Shown here piece after piece: positions 50,158 through 50,400 of a DNA stretch of 50,400 nt. The position numbers were made by a program, and so were the translations under genes. The DNA comes from an uncultured Opitutia bacterium (lineage in GTDB: Bacteria; Verrucomicrobiota; Verrucomicrobiia; Opitutales; Opitutaceae), in assembly GCA_903861185.1 (NCBI GenBank), contig CAIOTK010000347.1, forward strand, positions 1-50,400, in the 5' to 3' direction. Within the stretch, counting starts at the first letter, position 1. Every line of letters begins with the position of its first letter. A model generated the notes under the pieces. The model was not told the origin of the DNA, did not search any database, and worked only from the letters and a program-made list of their open reading frames with translations.

Positions 50158-50400
50158 TCAGAACGAGCCCTTGAGCCCAACGGAGAAGTAGACCCCGAAG
50201 TGCCGGTGCTGGCGCGGCCGCGCGTAGTCCGGCGTAGCCGCGCCGTACTTCGTGCCGGTGAGGTATGCGTTGAACAGGTTGCGCAGGTTGGCGTTGAGGG
50301 AGAGGCGGCGGCTCAGCTGGTAGTCCGCGCCCAAATCGAGCGTGGTGCGCGCCGCCGTGTAGTTGTAGGCGTCGGGGGCGAAGGCCGGCTGGGCCGCGAG
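50158..50400 (-). CDS. TonB-dependent receptor, C-terminal 80 residues (cut by window edge)
   Basis: The reverse frame is open from the window edge to a TGA at 50158. The segment reads as alternating beta strands typical of a TonB-dependent outer-membrane barrel end: LDLGADYQLSRRLSLNANLR, the hallmark NLFNAYLTGTKYG, then PRQHRHFGVYFSVGLKGSF ending in the terminal phenylalanine needed for barrel assembly. The substrate cannot be read from this part. It is co-oriented with the ceramidase-like gene 13 nt downstream. Confidence 0.85.
   Translation of the reverse strand, partial: LAAQPAFAPDAYNYTAARTTLDLGADYQLSRRLSLNANLRNLFNAYLTGTKYGAATPDYARPRQHRHFGVYFSVGLKGSF

Noticed and set aside
1-50400. tRNA genes, rRNA, insertion sequences or prophage
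   Set aside because: I looked for CCA-ending cloverleafs, transposase-like ORFs and terminal inverted repeats and saw none.

Overview
The window is a GC-rich, gene-dense piece of bacterial chromosome that looks verrucomicrobial, probably Opitutales/Opitutaceae. The signs are a secreted PVC-type beta-propeller/HEAT/cytochrome c protein, Tat-exported hydrolases, two KDG-kinase-like PfkB paralogues, a TrmD of unusual active-site type, and SD-less pyrimidine-rich leaders before most genes. This assignment is inference: no rRNA gene is present. I see no tRNA, rRNA, CRISPR array, insertion sequence or prophage.

Left part (1-10.8 kb). A short tandem repeat lies 3' of ychF. The ribosome/tRNA cluster rpsP-trmD-rplS follows (no rimM between rpsP and trmD), closed by a strong intrinsic terminator. 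Next come transketolase and a complete tripartite RND efflux operon (membrane fusion protein, RND pump, TolC-like channel). The pump carries an extra hydrophobic block of roughly 57 residues before TM7.

Accessory stretch (10.9-15.4 kb). A 950-residue AsmA/YdbH-like protein is followed by a translationally coupled two-gene pair: an ABC/RecF-like AAA ATPase and a small TOPRIM/DUF4276-like protein. This pair is the best candidate in the window for an undescribed conflict or DNA-repair system. A two-domain Aas-like acyltransferase/acyl-ACP synthetase follows.

Middle (17.7-28.5 kb). A DTW-domain tRNA-modification protein and a PfkB sugar kinase lie on the minus strand. They are followed by a GAF histidine kinase, a small divergent ORF and a second PfkB paralogue on the plus strand. 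Then come a LarA-family nickel enzyme with a conserved pincer lysine and histidines, a GlcD-type FAD oxidase (together a plausible lactate/2-hydroxyacid module), an M15B peptidase coupled to thioredoxin reductase, and an MFS carrier.

Right part (28.5-50.4 kb). The genes are YgiQ radical SAM protein, a UvrD/Rep helicase, a secreted DUF4139 protein, RNase R, glycogen synthase, and a tightly coupled light-repair operon (class I photolyase, Fe-S photolyase/cryptochrome, TIGR01777 epimerase). Then follow the PVC cytochrome protein, a coupled RidA plus D-serine dehydratase/D-threonine aldolase-like pair, a Tat-exported metallophosphoesterase, a PDZ protein with Pro/Gly-rich flanks, a ceramidase-like secreted hydrolase, and the C-terminus of a TonB-dependent receptor that runs off the right edge.

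Most genes are core or housekeeping. Coupling by ATGA/TGATG overlaps is frequent (9465, 14764, 39537, 41192, 45850), and two convergent pairs overlap at their 3' ends (17720-17733, 42099-42115).
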